From: a candidate division LCP-89 bacterium
GTDB taxonomy: Bacteria > Electryoneota > B3-LCP
Length of the DNA stretch: 64,000 bases
Assembly: GCA_025774555.1 (NCBI GenBank)
Contig: JALGVT010000007.1
Span: 81,327 to 145,326, forward strand
Direction of reading: 5' to 3'
This document shows, in pieces, positions 1 to 8,133 of the stretch. The translations under genes and the position numbers were made by a program. The notes under the pieces were generated by a model. That model was not told where the DNA came from. It saw only the letters and a list, made by a program, of their open reading frames with translations, and did not search any database. Within the stretch, counting starts at the first letter, position 1. Every line of letters begins with the position of its first letter.

Positions 1-1
1 G

Positions 2-145
2 CGCCATGAACAGGCTCTTAAAATCGAAGATGAATTTTCAGAAACAGGTACAATCGATAAAATGATAAAAGATAAAGAAATTGTAAAATTATCTTATAAT
101 ACATCGGAATACTTGCTTCCGAGCCAATTTGTAATGGGCAAGTAG
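2..145 (+). CDS. C-terminal 47 residues of an unrecognised protein (truncated by window start)
   Basis: An open frame runs from the window edge to a TAG at 143-145, 26 bp before the start of the cupin gene on the same strand. The fragment is charged (Glu, Lys and Asp rich) and ends in LLPSQFVMGK. No motif in it lets me name a family. The short spacing to the next gene suggests co-transcription. The start lies outside the window. Confidence 0.5.
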   Translation, partial: RHEQALKIEDEFSETGTIDKMIKDKEIVKLSYNTSEYLLPSQFVMGK

Positions 146-171
146 CAATTTAGAAATAAAGGAGAAGTGTC

Positions 172-498
172 ATGAAAGAGATCAATGTAAATATCCATGA
201 TATCGACTGGCAGGACGCCAAAGGGTATCCTCCAGGCGCCATGGAGAAAGTTCTCCATGATGGTAAGGATAGTACTCCAAAAACATGTCTTCTGAAGATT
301 GGACCGGAATGGGAGATGGCAGCTCATGCACACGTCTTTACAGAAATGCATTATGTATTAGAAGGCGAATATGAAAGCCAGGGTCGGGTTTATCCGGCGG
401 GCACATTTCGTCTAATCCCGAAGGAAGCCAACCATGGTCCATTCAAAACACATACAGGCGCAACAATCTTCGTGATATGGACTGAATGTCATCAGTAA
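172..498 (+). CDS. Small single-domain cupin protein
   Basis: This 108-residue protein has the layout of a single cupin_2 barrel. Motif 1 is around residues 51-72 (HAHVFTEMHYVLEGE), with the His and Glu residues expected to ligand a metal. Motif 2 has the FRLIPKEANHGPF stretch with a further His at about residue 88. AGGAG lies 9 bp upstream of the ATG. Such proteins bind a metal and act as small dioxygenases, isomerases or sensors. The substrate cannot be told from sequence. It may be co-transcribed with the truncated gene upstream and faces the sulfur cluster tail to tail. Confidence 0.8.
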   Translation: MKEINVNIHDIDWQDAKGYPPGAMEKVLHDGKDSTPKTCLLKIGPEWEMAAHAHVFTEMHYVLEGEYESQGRVYPAGTFRLIPKEANHGPFKTHTGATIFVIWTECHQ

Positions 499-617
499 AA
501 CAGAACTTAACAAACCAACTATCTACTCATAATAAACCGTAGCAGACCTAATTGCTGATGTGTTCTCAGCGGTAAATTTTAGGTGTAGGGCTCTTATAGT
601 CCAATAATGTTAGAGGA

Positions 618-646
618 AAAGGCTTGGAAATTAATCCAAACCCTTT
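618..646. terminator. Possible hairpin between convergent genes
   Basis: AAAGG-TTGGA pairs with TCCAA-CCTTT around a 6-nt loop, with a small internal loop, between the convergent cupin and YeeE genes. The T-tract is poor, so this is a weak, possibly bidirectional terminator. Confidence 0.3.
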
Positions 647-670
647 ATCGTTGTTTTATACTCGAATAGC

Positions 671-1867
671 CTAACATCCACCCTGGATTGTGCGAGGTTT
701 CTTTACCGGTTCGGGAACTCTTTCCGCTTCGGCGCGCAGTATGTCAAGTTCCGTTCTGGCGCGTTTTCTAAACTCATAAATCTCCTCTGTAAAATCTTCT
801 CGCGATGATTTCTCATCGGAAAAGGCTAAGATATTTTCTTGAAAGCTCTCGAATCCTCCCTTCAGAATCAAGGCAGCCGTATTATCTCCCAGATGCATAG
901 ATAGTACGGCAGTTCGCAGAGCTGTCTCTTCACCATCAGCATAGAATATGTTATCCACTCCTTTTTTTTGCAGGAAATCCCGCCATTCAGGATTGGCAAG
1001 ACTGTCAAACGGGATGTTGACTGCTGTCGGGATGTTTAATGCAGTATATTTGTCAGGAGAACGCACATCGATTAATTGAATCGTTCGATCTCTTTTAATT
1101 AATCTGAAAGCCAGTTCGTCGATGGTCATTCTATTAATTGATTCAGCTTCAACCTGCCAATCAGCGCCGGATGCAAAGGCAATTGCTCTCGACCTGTGAT
1201 CGGGCATAAAGATCATCACGAAGCCGAGAAAAATCCCCAATCCAGCAAGCGCAAAATACCGACGGTTTTCAGTGTAGCCGCTGCTTTTGCGCCCGTTCAC
1301 CCTGTTCTCAATGATCGTTGTGGCAACGAAAGCTGCAATAGCCATAGCAACCATGAGAAATGCGAACAGACCGCGTGAAACTCCCAATGCATCGAAGACA
1401 TAGAGATTTCCGAGGAAACTGCTCTTGTAAATACCGACAAACAGGGGATAACCTTCAGCGAAGGCGAAAACACCGAAGACCGTGCCGAGTAGAAATGCCA
1501 TGGCATCAATCCTGCCAATAGCGGCAGCACAGACACTCGTCCCCGGACAGAAACCTCCAATGATAAATCCAGCACCCATGATAACGCCGCCTAAAAGCGC
1601 TGATTTCAGGAAAGTAGGATTAACGTAGATGAGGCTTAAATCCAACCAGCCGAAATGCGTCAGGATAATGACGCCGATCATGGCGGTAACGCCGGCTGTG
1701 AAGAAGACTCGCAGCACGACGAAATCGTAGCCGTAGAACAAACCGGCGAGTTTTCTTGATGAAGAAAAACCAGCCTGTTCGAGAACAAATCCGAATCCGA
1801 ATCCGAGCAGCAGCGCCACTACCAGATTGAGTTCGTTTCCAATTATTTCAGGTACTAAGGGTCCCAT
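671..1867 (-). CDS. YeeE/YedE-family membrane transporter half fused to a rhodanese-like domain
   Basis: About 398 residues. The N-terminal ~240 residues are hydrophobic, with the YeeE/YedE signatures GFVLEQAGF and GGFCPGTSVCAAA (conserved Cys). This family takes up thiosulfate or related sulfur species. Residues from about 265 on form a rhodanese-like domain (LIDVRSPDKY, then FYADGEETAL). The usual catalytic Cys of the CxxG loop is Ala here (YADGEE), so the domain is probably binding-only or regulatory. The protein ends in Gly-Gly-Cys. I prefer the ATG at 1867 because GAGG sits 7 bp upstream; a GTG four codons earlier is possible. It lies 28 bp downstream of the other transporter half and is likely the last gene of the sulfur operon starting at 4641. 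Confidence 0.85.
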   Translation of the reverse strand: MGPLVPEIIGNELNLVVALLLGFGFGFVLEQAGFSSSRKLAGLFYGYDFVVLRVFFTAGVTAMIGVIILTHFGWLDLSLIYVNPTFLKSALLGGVIMGAGFIIGGFCPGTSVCAAAIGRIDAMAFLLGTVFGVFAFAEGYPLFVGIYKSSFLGNLYVFDALGVSRGLFAFLMVAMAIAAFVATTIIENRVNGRKSSGYTENRRYFALAGLGIFLGFVMIFMPDHRSRAIAFASGADWQVEAESINRMTIDELAFRLIKRDRTIQLIDVRSPDKYTALNIPTAVNIPFDSLANPEWRDFLQKKGVDNIFYADGEETALRTAVLSMHLGDNTAALILKGGFESFQENILAFSDEKSSREDFTEEIYEFRKRARTELDILRAEAERVPEPVKKPRTIQGGC

Positions 1868-1895
1868 TTTATTCCTCACAAACGATTACAGACAA

Positions 1896-2414
1896 TTAAA
1901 TCCAGAGTTTTCTAAAGAAGTATGCCAGCGCATAACCGGATCCGAAGATAGCTAACATGGTCATGATACCGCCAGCCGACAGTACCGCCATTCCGCTTAA
2001 AGCCGCGCCGCTGGTACAGCCCCGTCCGAATTGTGCTCCCAAGCCAAAGAGAAATCCGCCGATAACCGCCATGAGAAGGCGTGTTTTTGATGTGATGCGC
2101 GGACCACGCACAACTTTGAATTTCAAGCGGTTAGAAATAAGTCCCGAAACAAAGCCGCCTAACAGCACGCCGATTACTTCAAAGAACAACCAAGATTTCA
2201 AAGGCTGCGGATGTGCCGCATTGTATTGGCTGTAAAATGCAGCATTATCAGCATGCGTCGGCGCAACTGCAGAGACTGCTGTAACTACCACGCTTTTAAC
2301 CGCGCCGCTGGCTCCCAATCCCCTGCCGGTAATGAATATCGTCGCCAGCAATACCAAGCCGAGGAAAATTCCGGCGAGGTAAGAATTCATATATTCACTC
2401 TTTCTATTTTCCAT
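1896..2414 (-). CDS. YeeE/YedE-family transporter half
   Basis: 172 residues, strongly hydrophobic, with the motifs GGFVSGLISNR and GGFLFGLGAQFGRGCTSGAALSG. The RGCTSG Cys motif corresponds to the pore Cys motif of YeeE. Many bacteria split YeeE/YedE into two such proteins, and this one pairs with the rhodanese-fused half just downstream. Start choice: ATG at 2414 with AGGA upstream; an in-frame ATG at 2390 also exists. The gene sits between the b-type cytochrome and the second half, so sulfur uptake appears coupled to the respiratory module. Confidence 0.83.
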   Translation of the reverse strand: MENRKSEYMNSYLAGIFLGLVLLATIFITGRGLGASGAVKSVVVTAVSAVAPTHADNAAFYSQYNAAHPQPLKSWLFFEVIGVLLGGFVSGLISNRLKFKVVRGPRITSKTRLLMAVIGGFLFGLGAQFGRGCTSGAALSGMAVLSAGGIMTMLAIFGSGYALAYFFRKLWI

Positions 2415-2437
2415 TTTATCTATCCTGCTGTTCAGTT

Positions 2438-3070
2438 TTATAATTCTTGCGAAGCCTGTTTCTCGTCTTCCGGATCTTCATGTCCGGTAATCATAGTCTT
2501 CAAATTATGCGTCAAGGTATGACCTGTGGTTATCAGGTAAAGATGTGCGATTAAGAAGGTCACCAGAAGAAATGCGCCTGCCGTGTGCAGCAATGCAACA
2601 ATTTCGAGGCTGTCGATATTCAGGGTTTTCATGGCTCCACTCTGGGGATAGCGGTAGTACAAGTAAAACAGCCCCGACCCCGCTACAACCGGAATAACCA
2701 AAAGCTTCAATCCGAGATAGACCAGTTTCTGTAGAGGATTTAATTTACTCAAGTGATCACTCTTCGTTGGGTGAGGTTCATCTCTGAAGATACCGATCAG
2801 ATAGAATCTGACATAAGAAATCAGGTTCTCAGTGGTAGGAAGATACTGTCTCCACTCGCCCGTCGCAAAATGCCAGAAAATAGCCACGATAATCAACGCT
2901 ATAAAACCGATTCCGGCTGCGTTGTGGAAGGTTACAGCATTTTCATACCCGAAAAATTCGTAAGCGCTGTGTATCTCAAATCCAGTCGCGGCAAGAAACA
3001 TAATCAATACCGCTTGAGTCCAGTGCCAGAATCTCTCGAATCCTTTGTATATCATTGTTCTATTCTGCAT
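2438..3070 (-). CDS. b-type dihaem cytochrome membrane subunit (cytochrome b561 / thiosulfate-reductase cytochrome b type)
   Basis: 210 residues with about four transmembrane segments and His residues placed as haem b ligands (WHWTQAV near residue 17, HNAAGIG near 50, LLHTAGAF near 155 and HLYLITTGH near 170). Proteins of this family oxidise quinol and pass electrons to a periplasmic partner. The ATG overlaps the stop codon of the octahaem cytochrome gene (TGATG), so the two are translationally coupled and very likely form one quinol-to-multihaem electron path. Confidence 0.85.
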   Translation of the reverse strand: MQNRTMIYKGFERFWHWTQAVLIMFLAATGFEIHSAYEFFGYENAVTFHNAAGIGFIALIIVAIFWHFATGEWRQYLPTTENLISYVRFYLIGIFRDEPHPTKSDHLSKLNPLQKLVYLGLKLLVIPVVAGSGLFYLYYRYPQSGAMKTLNIDSLEIVALLHTAGAFLLVTFLIAHLYLITTGHTLTHNLKTMITGHEDPEDEKQASQEL

Positions 3071-4641
3071 CAGTTCTTCGTCCTTTTATTCAGATTGGAT
3101 ACCAATCGAATCAATCCGTGAAGGATGACCCCTATCAGTGTCAAGATAATTAAAGCAACCCCGGTAAAATCGATGGCTGAATTATAATCCCTGCCCGGCA
3201 TATAAAAATCATCCAGATCCGCCAGACGGCTGTCATCGCGTGTATGACATTCCTTACAACTGACCGATTTCTCTTTTGATGAGACCATGTGATTCAAGGG
3301 CCAAGACATCTCAGTATTGACGAAACAGAAGTTTCCACTATAAGGAGCGCCAGCCGATTCCATCCCTTTCTGTGCAGCCTCATGCCAATCAAAATCTCTC
3401 CAGAAGCCGCCCTCGCCTTCCTGCGAGGCATACAGTTTTGGCTGGATTATAAGCTGAAAACAGCAATCGTAAATCTGCTTTGCGCGATGAACCTTAACTG
3501 GGATAATCTTGGAGTTTCTATCTCTGTATTCGCCATTCAAAGTATTCATCTTTATTACTTCGGATGTATCAACTTTATCACCGATGAAATAATGGTCCGC
3601 CGTGCCATTGAACCAGCTATATTCCGGTTTTACATTTTTTGCCCAGGTAAATGATCCTTTAATGGATCGATAAATGTGATTCCCGTCTTCATCTTCAACG
3701 GTATAGGGTTCACCATCTCGCAATTTACCGGCTGTTGACCAATCCCATGACATCTTGGTAGCATTTACTTTCGCATAGATCGGGATATGACAGGTCTGGC
3801 AGGCAACTTTGACGGTATGCTCATTTAAAATGCTCTTGGTGTGTGGAAATTCACCATGACACTGTTCGCAAGTCACCCGATCATGGTTCATTGAAGATAC
3901 CGAATACATCTTGCCCTGCAGCTTATGATTTTCAGCTTCATGACAAACTACACAGTCCATATTCGGTCCATCGATCGCCATATGCACGTCAACGTCCTTC
4001 GTCGGTGAAAACAGCGTTTTTTCAAGATCGCCATGTTTCACATTATTCCCGCCGCCGCCGTAAAAGTGACAGCTGCCGCAATTGGCGCGCTTCGGCAAAC
4101 TAACGTTTTGTGCAACGGCATTGAGATCCACGTCAGGAACCGGGTATCCTGCCGTGGCGATAGCCTTAACATAATCTCCAGTATTGTCATGACATACGAG
4201 GCAGTCAATGTTTTTGGCGTTATCGAAGTTAAAATTCTTGTCTTCCCATCCATAACCGACATGACAACGGGTGCAGCTCACTTCACTCCCGCCTATCCCG
4301 ATGCAGAAATTGTTCAACAGGTTCTTTTTACCCGCCTTCAAAATACCTCTGCCGGGAATATACGATTCCCGTTCCCAGTTCCAGTGCGCGCTCTTCAAGA
4401 CCTCGGTATGTCTTTCCGTATGACAGGATATGCATGCTTCTGTCACTTCCTGCGGCGCAGAAAAATCCTTTTTTAGCACCGCGAATTTACGGTGATCGAC
4501 TGAAGGGACATGCTCGGTGGTATATTCTACTCTCAGTTCCTTCAGATCTTCGTCTGGTTCTGTGACGTAAGGTAATCTCGACAGAATCAGTAAGATCAAC
4601 AGTCCACCAACAAAGAGCAGGATATTTACTGGTTTTTTCAT
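3070..4641 (-). CDS. Octahaem c-type cytochrome, tetrathionate-reductase family
   Basis: 523 residues with exactly eight CxxCH haem-binding motifs (CISCH near residue 70, then CTRCH, CLVCH, CGSCH, CVVCH, CEQCH, CQTCH, CKECH). An N-terminal hydrophobic anchor (residues ~6-20) and a C-terminal transmembrane segment (~490-515) are visible. The layout matches the octahaem tetrathionate reductase (OTR) family, members of which reduce tetrathionate, nitrite or hydroxylamine in vitro. The two membrane anchors and the adjoining b-type cytochrome suggest quinol-linked respiration; the YeeE/YedE genes downstream point to a sulfur oxyanion. The physiological substrate remains inferred. Confidence 0.9.
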   Translation of the reverse strand: MKKPVNILLFVGGLLILLILSRLPYVTEPDEDLKELRVEYTTEHVPSVDHRKFAVLKKDFSAPQEVTEACISCHTERHTEVLKSAHWNWERESYIPGRGILKAGKKNLLNNFCIGIGGSEVSCTRCHVGYGWEDKNFNFDNAKNIDCLVCHDNTGDYVKAIATAGYPVPDVDLNAVAQNVSLPKRANCGSCHFYGGGGNNVKHGDLEKTLFSPTKDVDVHMAIDGPNMDCVVCHEAENHKLQGKMYSVSSMNHDRVTCEQCHGEFPHTKSILNEHTVKVACQTCHIPIYAKVNATKMSWDWSTAGKLRDGEPYTVEDEDGNHIYRSIKGSFTWAKNVKPEYSWFNGTADHYFIGDKVDTSEVIKMNTLNGEYRDRNSKIIPVKVHRAKQIYDCCFQLIIQPKLYASQEGEGGFWRDFDWHEAAQKGMESAGAPYSGNFCFVNTEMSWPLNHMVSSKEKSVSCKECHTRDDSRLADLDDFYMPGRDYNSAIDFTGVALIILTLIGVILHGLIRLVSNLNKRTKN

Positions 4642-4741
4642 CTTTTATTATCTTTCAACGTCAGGTCTTATTTTCCAATTGCCAATATGATAAATCCAAG
4701 GTATTTCAACAATGGGGGCGCTTTAACTCCAGTATAGATTT

Positions 4742-5200
4742 TTAATGTTCCACTTGAAGTTTTATCCGTTGACGCACTGAATCCATGGCGCTTTTTAATG
4801 CCTCAAGTTCCTCAAGTGTTTGATTCGATGATCCAAATGGAAGCGTCTTTAACACCTCTTCGTGCAGGGAGATTACGGATTTGAAAAGATCATCAGAGAT
4901 ATGCTTCCCTTTGGCAGTCAATCTCACAACGCTGATGCGCCGATCTTTTTTCCCCTCGTGCCTGACAGCCAAACCTTTTTTCACGAGTCCGTCAACAATG
5001 CGAGTAATTCGGCTCTTGGCAACCATCAGCTTTTCGGCGAATTCAGCAGTTGTTTTGATATTGTGTTGGTTCATCGATATTAAGAATCGCGATTCTGCTA
5101 AGGTAACACCGTACCGTTCTGCCTGCAGCGCTTCTCGTTCATGACAACAGGAGGTCAAATCGCTAAGAAGCAGGAATAATCTGGCGGCTTTTTTACTCAT
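4742..5200 (-). CDS. MarR-family transcriptional regulator
   Basis: 152 residues with a winged helix-turn-helix: recognition region NIKTTAEFAEKLMVAKSRITRIVDGLVKKGLAVR (about residues 47-80), then the wing KKDRRISVVRLTAKGK, the usual MarR signature. It lies 100 bp upstream of, and in the same direction as, the octahaem cytochrome operon, so control of that operon is likely. Its own promoter carries an inverted repeat at the start point, consistent with autoregulation. The ligand is unknown; sulfur or redox signals would fit the neighbours. Confidence 0.88.
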   Translation of the reverse strand: MSKKAARLFLLLSDLTSCCHEREALQAERYGVTLAESRFLISMNQHNIKTTAEFAEKLMVAKSRITRIVDGLVKKGLAVRHEGKKDRRISVVRLTAKGKHISDDLFKSVISLHEEVLKTLPFGSSNQTLEELEALKSAMDSVRQRIKLQVEH

Positions 5201-5232
5201 AGAGTAGATATAGTTAATAGTGTTAATCGTTG

Positions 5233-5246
5233 TTAGTGTGAACTAA
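5233..5246. promoter_or_regulatory. Candidate MarR operator
   Basis: Inverted repeat TTAGT-N4-ACTAA overlaps the last bases of the -10 box of the MarR gene and its expected transcription start. The site is short, so the assignment rests on position and symmetry. Confidence 0.45.
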
Positions 5247-5273
5247 TATACGAAGACAAAAACCCTTTGTCAA
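5245..5273 (-). promoter_or_regulatory. Sigma-70-type promoter of the MarR gene
   Basis: On the minus strand TTGACA (5273-5268), a 17-bp spacer and TATATT (5250-5245). The same TTGACA-N17-TATATT form recurs elsewhere in the window upstream of real genes. Confidence 0.75.
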
Positions 5274-5380
5274 GACTTTATTCCTTTTTCTTGCGAATTA
5301 TTTCTCATATAAATTCCGATTCCGATTGCAGTTGTGCAGGACGCACTTATTGGAAAGCGTCCTTTATTGAAAAATACAGC

Positions 5381-5409
5381 TTGACAATCCATCGAATATT
5401 TATTATATT
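5381..5409 (+). promoter_or_regulatory. Sigma-70-type promoter, probably of the PLD/VTC/CotH operon
   Basis: TTGACA (5381-5386), 17-bp spacer, TATATT (5404-5409). It is the only clear plus-strand promoter in the 526-bp gap 5201-5726 and would give a leader of about 310 nt before the first operon gene. I saw nothing else definite in that AT-rich gap. Confidence 0.6.
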
Positions 5410-5726
5410 GTTATGCTAACTGTTTTTGTTGACCGTATTAAAATTCCATTTTATCTTATTGTATATCATTAAAATACAATATCATAAATAATTCAGACCA
5501 AACCGTGTTGTATTACAAAACTCAGCTAATTTGGCTTGACAAGAGGAGTGTTTCGTTTTTTCAAGATAACGTAGAATAAATAATAGGTGTATCCTGCTTC
5601 CTGAATAACTCGTACAGGTTTGAATTCAATTATTTTGATGATCTTTATAAATGATTTAAACGAAAATCAGAATACCTTGTCTATATTTATATAAATCATA
5701 AAGTTCGCAGTAAACCAGGGGTTTTT

Positions 5727-6272
5727 TTGCAGTATTCTAATGCTTATAGAACCACCAGATGGTTAATAATCCTGACGGCTGCCATATTTGGTTTGATTTC
5801 CTGTCAGGGGAAGGATTCAGCAGTGACCGGGAAACAGCTTCTTATTGGTAAGAACATAATAGCCACCTGGCAGGAAGAGGTCAATAATACTGAAGAAGAG
5901 ATACTAATCGCCACCTATAAGATCACCTCAGAAACGGCTTTAAAAGCGTTGGTCGCTGCACATCATCGCGGGGTCGAAGTCAGGTTAATACTTGATGGTA
6001 AAAATGCGCAAAATGAGAAAAGCCTGGCTATTTTCGCAGTTAAAGAGGGCATCGAAGTGCTTTTCTGGCCTAGTGATTATCAGGGTAAACTGCATACAAA
6101 GTTCTACATTTTTGATCAGAAAACAGTCATTTTCGGCAGTTTCAATTTAACAGAATCAGCAGAGAAGACAAATACCGAACTCCTCTATCGCATCGACGAT
6201 GTGGAGAAGATTCGAGCATTCACAGATGAATGGCAGCGTCTTTATGAAATGTCGCTGCCAGTCAATCCATAA
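5727..6272 (+). CDS. Lipoprotein with a single phospholipase-D (HKD) domain, Nuc-like
   Basis: 181 residues. A lipoprotein signal peptide with lipobox LISC ends near residue 26. The body is a single PLD-fold domain with the HKD motif HTKFYIFD followed by GSFNLT near residue 122-137. Single-HKD proteins act as dimers, typically nucleases (Nuc type) or phosphodiesterases. The start is TTG: no in-frame ATG precedes the signal peptide, and an AGGGG lies 8 bp upstream. First gene of the operon, 14 bp before the HlyD-like gene. A membrane-anchored phosphodiesterase beside a polyphosphate-polymerase-like gene is suggestive but unproven. Confidence 0.83.
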   Translation: MQYSNAYRTTRWLIILTAAIFGLISCQGKDSAVTGKQLLIGKNIIATWQEEVNNTEEEILIATYKITSETALKALVAAHHRGVEVRLILDGKNAQNEKSLAIFAVKEGIEVLFWPSDYQGKLHTKFYIFDQKTVIFGSFNLTESAEKTNTELLYRIDDVEKIRAFTDEWQRLYEMSLPVNP

Positions 6273-6286
6273 CAACAGCACAAAAC

Positions 6287-7339
6287 ATGGATCCATTAGA
6301 TTTAAAACGGTCGATCGTTCTGGCAGCGATCTTAGGCTTTATGATTGTTTCTGCCACCATTCCTTTCCATCAATATGTGAAGGGACCCTGTTTTACCCGA
6401 CCTGGCGCGGTCTGGTCATTAAGCCGCAATGGCGCAGGTCAAATCACGACTGGATGGGAGCGCAACTACTTTAATCCTGGTGCTCCACGCCTCCTGATGC
6501 AGGTGGAAAGACCAGATATCATCGAAGTGCATTTCATGCCGAATTTGTACGATGGCGCATACGTTGAAATCGGTGATACGATCGCATTTATCGAGTCCAC
6601 GCAGGGATCCGTGCGCCAGACTATATTAAAAGCTGAACTCGATTTAAACCAGTCCGAATATAAAGCGCTTGGCGCCGGCGCCAGAGAAGAGGACATTAAA
6701 GTCGCCTTAGCCGAACTAACACTTGCTCAGGCTGCTTTTAAAGCATTCATCCCCGAGAGAGACCGCGTTAAGTCACTGTTTGAATCCGGGCTGATCGCGG
6801 ACAGTGTATTGCAGGCGACCAAGGGACAATATGACGTTCTGGAAGCGGAAGTAGTTATCGCTGAAGCAAACGTCAAGGCTCTTGAAGCAGGCGCGAGACC
6901 TGCAGACCTGGATGTGGCTCAGCAGGAAATCGAGCTAACAAAACGAACGCTTGATGGCAGCGAGAGCCTGTTAGGGCAGAAAAAAGTAATCATTGCTCCG
7001 CTGAGTGGAGAAGTCCGTTTCAGAGGTGATCCGGAAGAGCTGATCCGAATAGAAATGAGGGACACGCTGGCGCTTTTCGTTTCCATCCCTGAAGCTACCT
7101 CCTCGCTCCTTGAACTGGGGCAGGAAATGGATGTGATGCTGAGCGCGGATAAAGTTGCGCAGCGAACCTGTAAGCTTTTCAGAATCGATTTTGGCAGACC
7201 TGATCTAATGGGCGCCAATGCTATAGGGCTACTGGATAATAGCGATCGTACTTTGCAGCCGGGGATGACCGGACAGGTCAGTCTCTCAATCGGGAGAACG
7301 ACTCTCTTCTCGGGGCTGAGAGCCAAATTCCGTTTTTAG
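6287..7339 (+). CDS. HlyD/RND-type periplasmic adaptor (membrane fusion) protein
   Basis: 350 residues. An uncleaved N-terminal membrane helix (residues ~8-25) is followed by a lipoyl-like region (HFMPNLYDGAYVEIGDTIAFIES), a long alpha-hairpin (residues ~100-220, Ala/Glu rich), a second lipoyl half (KKVIIAPLSGEVRFRG) and a beta-barrel (LQPGMTGQVSLSIG). Such adaptors link an inner-membrane transporter to an outer-membrane channel, but neither partner is encoded next to it. It may bridge inner- and outer-membrane parts of this operon's own system. Confidence 0.78.
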   Translation: MDPLDLKRSIVLAAILGFMIVSATIPFHQYVKGPCFTRPGAVWSLSRNGAGQITTGWERNYFNPGAPRLLMQVERPDIIEVHFMPNLYDGAYVEIGDTIAFIESTQGSVRQTILKAELDLNQSEYKALGAGAREEDIKVALAELTLAQAAFKAFIPERDRVKSLFESGLIADSVLQATKGQYDVLEAEVVIAEANVKALEAGARPADLDVAQQEIELTKRTLDGSESLLGQKKVIIAPLSGEVRFRGDPEELIRIEMRDTLALFVSIPEATSSLLELGQEMDVMLSADKVAQRTCKLFRIDFGRPDLMGANAIGLLDNSDRTLQPGMTGQVSLSIGRTTLFSGLRAKFRF

Positions 7340-7379
7340 CTGATTCCGGACAGAAATAAGAGGATTTCTAGAAAGCATA

Positions 7380-8123
7380 ATGAAGTTCAACCGGAAAGAA
7401 TACAAGTATTTCGTTGTCTGGGAAATGCTCGAACCGCTACGGGAGCGTTTCATGCAATATATGGAGCATGATCCGTTTGCACGCAAAATGGAGCGTAACC
7501 ACTATAGCGTGCGAAGTATCTATATTGACACGCCGCGATTGCTTTTCTATAATGAGAAATTAGACGGTATAAAAGTACGCAAGAAGCTGCGCGTCAGAGT
7601 CTATAATGAACTTCAGGCAGACACGATCGCTTTTCTCGAGATAAAGAGAAAAATCGAAGACACAATATACAAAGAGAGAGTTAAAATTCCGTTAAACGAT
7701 ACGATTCTCCTGATGAATGGCGCTGACATCGAACTCGCCCCGGGATCCGTCAGCTTCACGGAAATGGCTGCTCTGGAAAAATTCAAGTACCTGACAAAAC
7801 GTCTGAATCTTATACCCACAGTTCTGATCACCTACGAGCGGGAAGCTCTTGTCGGAATAGACGATCCCTCTCTACGGGTGACTTTCGATCTGAACGTTCG
7901 CAGCTACCGCAGCCCGAAGTTTGAGGATATATTCAGGGAAGAAGATTTGACCGAGATCGCCAGCCAGGCCTTCATCCTGGAAGTAAAATTCAACGGACGC
8001 ATGCCAGTCTGGATACGGAACATAATACGTGATTACAAACTTCGAGTTCAGGCGATATCCAAGTACTGCAACGGAATAGACGCATGGGATCTACACAGTA
8101 AAACCATCGATTCGCTCGATTAG
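7380..8123 (+). CDS. VTC-domain protein (polyphosphate-polymerase-like)
   Basis: 247 residues forming one VTC domain of the CYTH-like triphosphate tunnel fold. Visible basic and acidic strands: EYKYF at the start, SIYIDT near residue 42, KVRKKLRVRVY near 65, FLEIKRK near 85, KERVKIP near 98, FILEVKF near 205 and SKYCNGID at the end. In eukaryotic Vtc4 this domain makes polyphosphate from ATP; bacterial versions are rarely characterised. It lies 10 bp before a DUF4956 gene and upstream of CotH genes, a gene trio widely seen together in bacteria. Confidence 0.85.
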   Translation: MKFNRKEYKYFVVWEMLEPLRERFMQYMEHDPFARKMERNHYSVRSIYIDTPRLLFYNEKLDGIKVRKKLRVRVYNELQADTIAFLEIKRKIEDTIYKERVKIPLNDTILLMNGADIELAPGSVSFTEMAALEKFKYLTKRLNLIPTVLITYEREALVGIDDPSLRVTFDLNVRSYRSPKFEDIFREEDLTEIASQAFILEVKFNGRMPVWIRNIIRDYKLRVQAISKYCNGIDAWDLHSKTIDSLD

Positions 8124-8133
8124 GAACAATAGG

